DNA from: Tigriopus japonicus
Taxonomy: Eukaryota; Arthropoda; Copepoda; Harpacticoida; Harpacticidae
NCBI GenBank assembly: GCA_010645155.1
Contig: CM021321.1
Coordinates: 5,584,006 to 5,648,005 of the forward strand
Length of the DNA: 64,000 nt
Reading direction: 5' to 3'
Shown: in pieces, positions 63,678 through 64,000 of the stretch
Numbering within the stretch: position 1 is the first letter of the stretch
Layout: each line of letters begins with the position of its first letter
Position numbers and translations under genes: made by a program
The notes under the pieces: generated by a model
Database searches by the model: none
Told to the model about the DNA's origin: nothing
What the model saw: only the letters and a program-made list of their open reading frames with translations

Positions 63678-63848
63678 ATCCACACCCACAGAGAACCATT
63701 CTGATATCGGACTATCGGAAATATTTGGACGATGCAAGAAGCACTGACAAATTCAGTGGTTCTAGGGCGATGCGATGGCTGGCTTCGCTGACCGGCCGAG
63801 GCTCAACCCACCGACCTGTTAACACCTAACACAAACAATCCAAAAAAA
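63678..63848 (+). repeat. tRNA-derived SINE (family 1), 3' part
   Basis: Begins in the body (CCACACCCACAGAGAACC), with ATTCTGATATCGGACTATCG, then an extra segment of about 35 bp (AGCACTGACAAATTCAGTGG) and the 3' end GGCTTCGCTGACCGGCCGAGG. The tRNA-like head is missing. Confidence 0.7.
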
Positions 63849-64000
63849 GGTCAAAGGCCTTTGTTATGTACAACTACGGACAAACATGGGAGACCGGGAT
63901 CGGTAGAACAAGTTTATTCGGGTGAATAATGAAGAAGAATGGACATCAACAGAAACTATACAAGCGGTTTAAATAGGAAGGGGAACGCACAACGAGTCAT

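Overview
The window is a piece of an arthropod Hox cluster. It carries two complete two-exon Hox genes: Deformed (Dfd, Hox4 class) on the + strand, with exons at 11949-12570 and 19621-20264, and Sex combs reduced (Scr, Hox5 class) on the - strand, with exons at 59590-60445 and 36935-37329. The identification rests on intact N-terminal motifs (MSSFLMNSG for Dfd; MSSYQFVNSL for Scr), a YPWM hexapeptide just before each splice donor, a complete 60-residue homeodomain, the Dfd tail LPNTKNV and the Scr tail KMASMN. Both introns are phase 1 with GT-AG borders, and both joins give the linker expected for the family. The protein features point to a mandibulate arthropod. The AT-rich, transposon-filled non-coding DNA would suit a crustacean, but the species cannot be fixed from the sequence alone.

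Layout. 1-4000: repeat-rich DNA with a foldback element whose long terminal repeats are built of GGTCAC monomers, lying inside an older inverted repeat. 4000-5300: an unexplained GC-richer, low-complexity island that looks like a promoter or 5' leader. 5300-11300: plain AT-rich DNA with one hAT-type MITE. 11336-11685: an assembly gap just upstream of Dfd. 11949-20264: Dfd, whose 7.05-kb intron holds a LINE endonuclease relic, a long-inverted-repeat element, a SINE fragment and a hAT MITE. 20265-22350: probable Dfd 3' UTR. 22350-36934: Dfd-Scr intergenic DNA (16.7 kb from stop to stop) packed with SINEs, MITEs, LINE remnants and a 21-bp minisatellite. 36935-60445: Scr, with a 22.3-kb intron holding a perfect-armed palindromic mariner derivative, PIF-like and hAT-like MITEs, tRNA-derived SINEs and tandem repeats. 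60446-61600: GC-richer Scr upstream/5' leader region. 61600-64000: AT-rich flank with a GTAT microsatellite and a SINE fragment.

The two genes are convergently transcribed. Both products are homeodomain transcription factors that pattern head and anterior trunk segments, working with Exd/Pbx through the YPWM motif. The most notable coding observation is that Dfd has tyrosine at homeodomain position 56, where Hox4/Dfd proteins normally have tryptophan. The most notable non-coding observation is a 938-bp mariner derivative in the Scr intron, made of two 209-bp inverted copies of the transposase 5' end that look identical by eye. No canonical mir-10, tRNA gene, rRNA or CRISPR array was seen. All alignments were done by eye.
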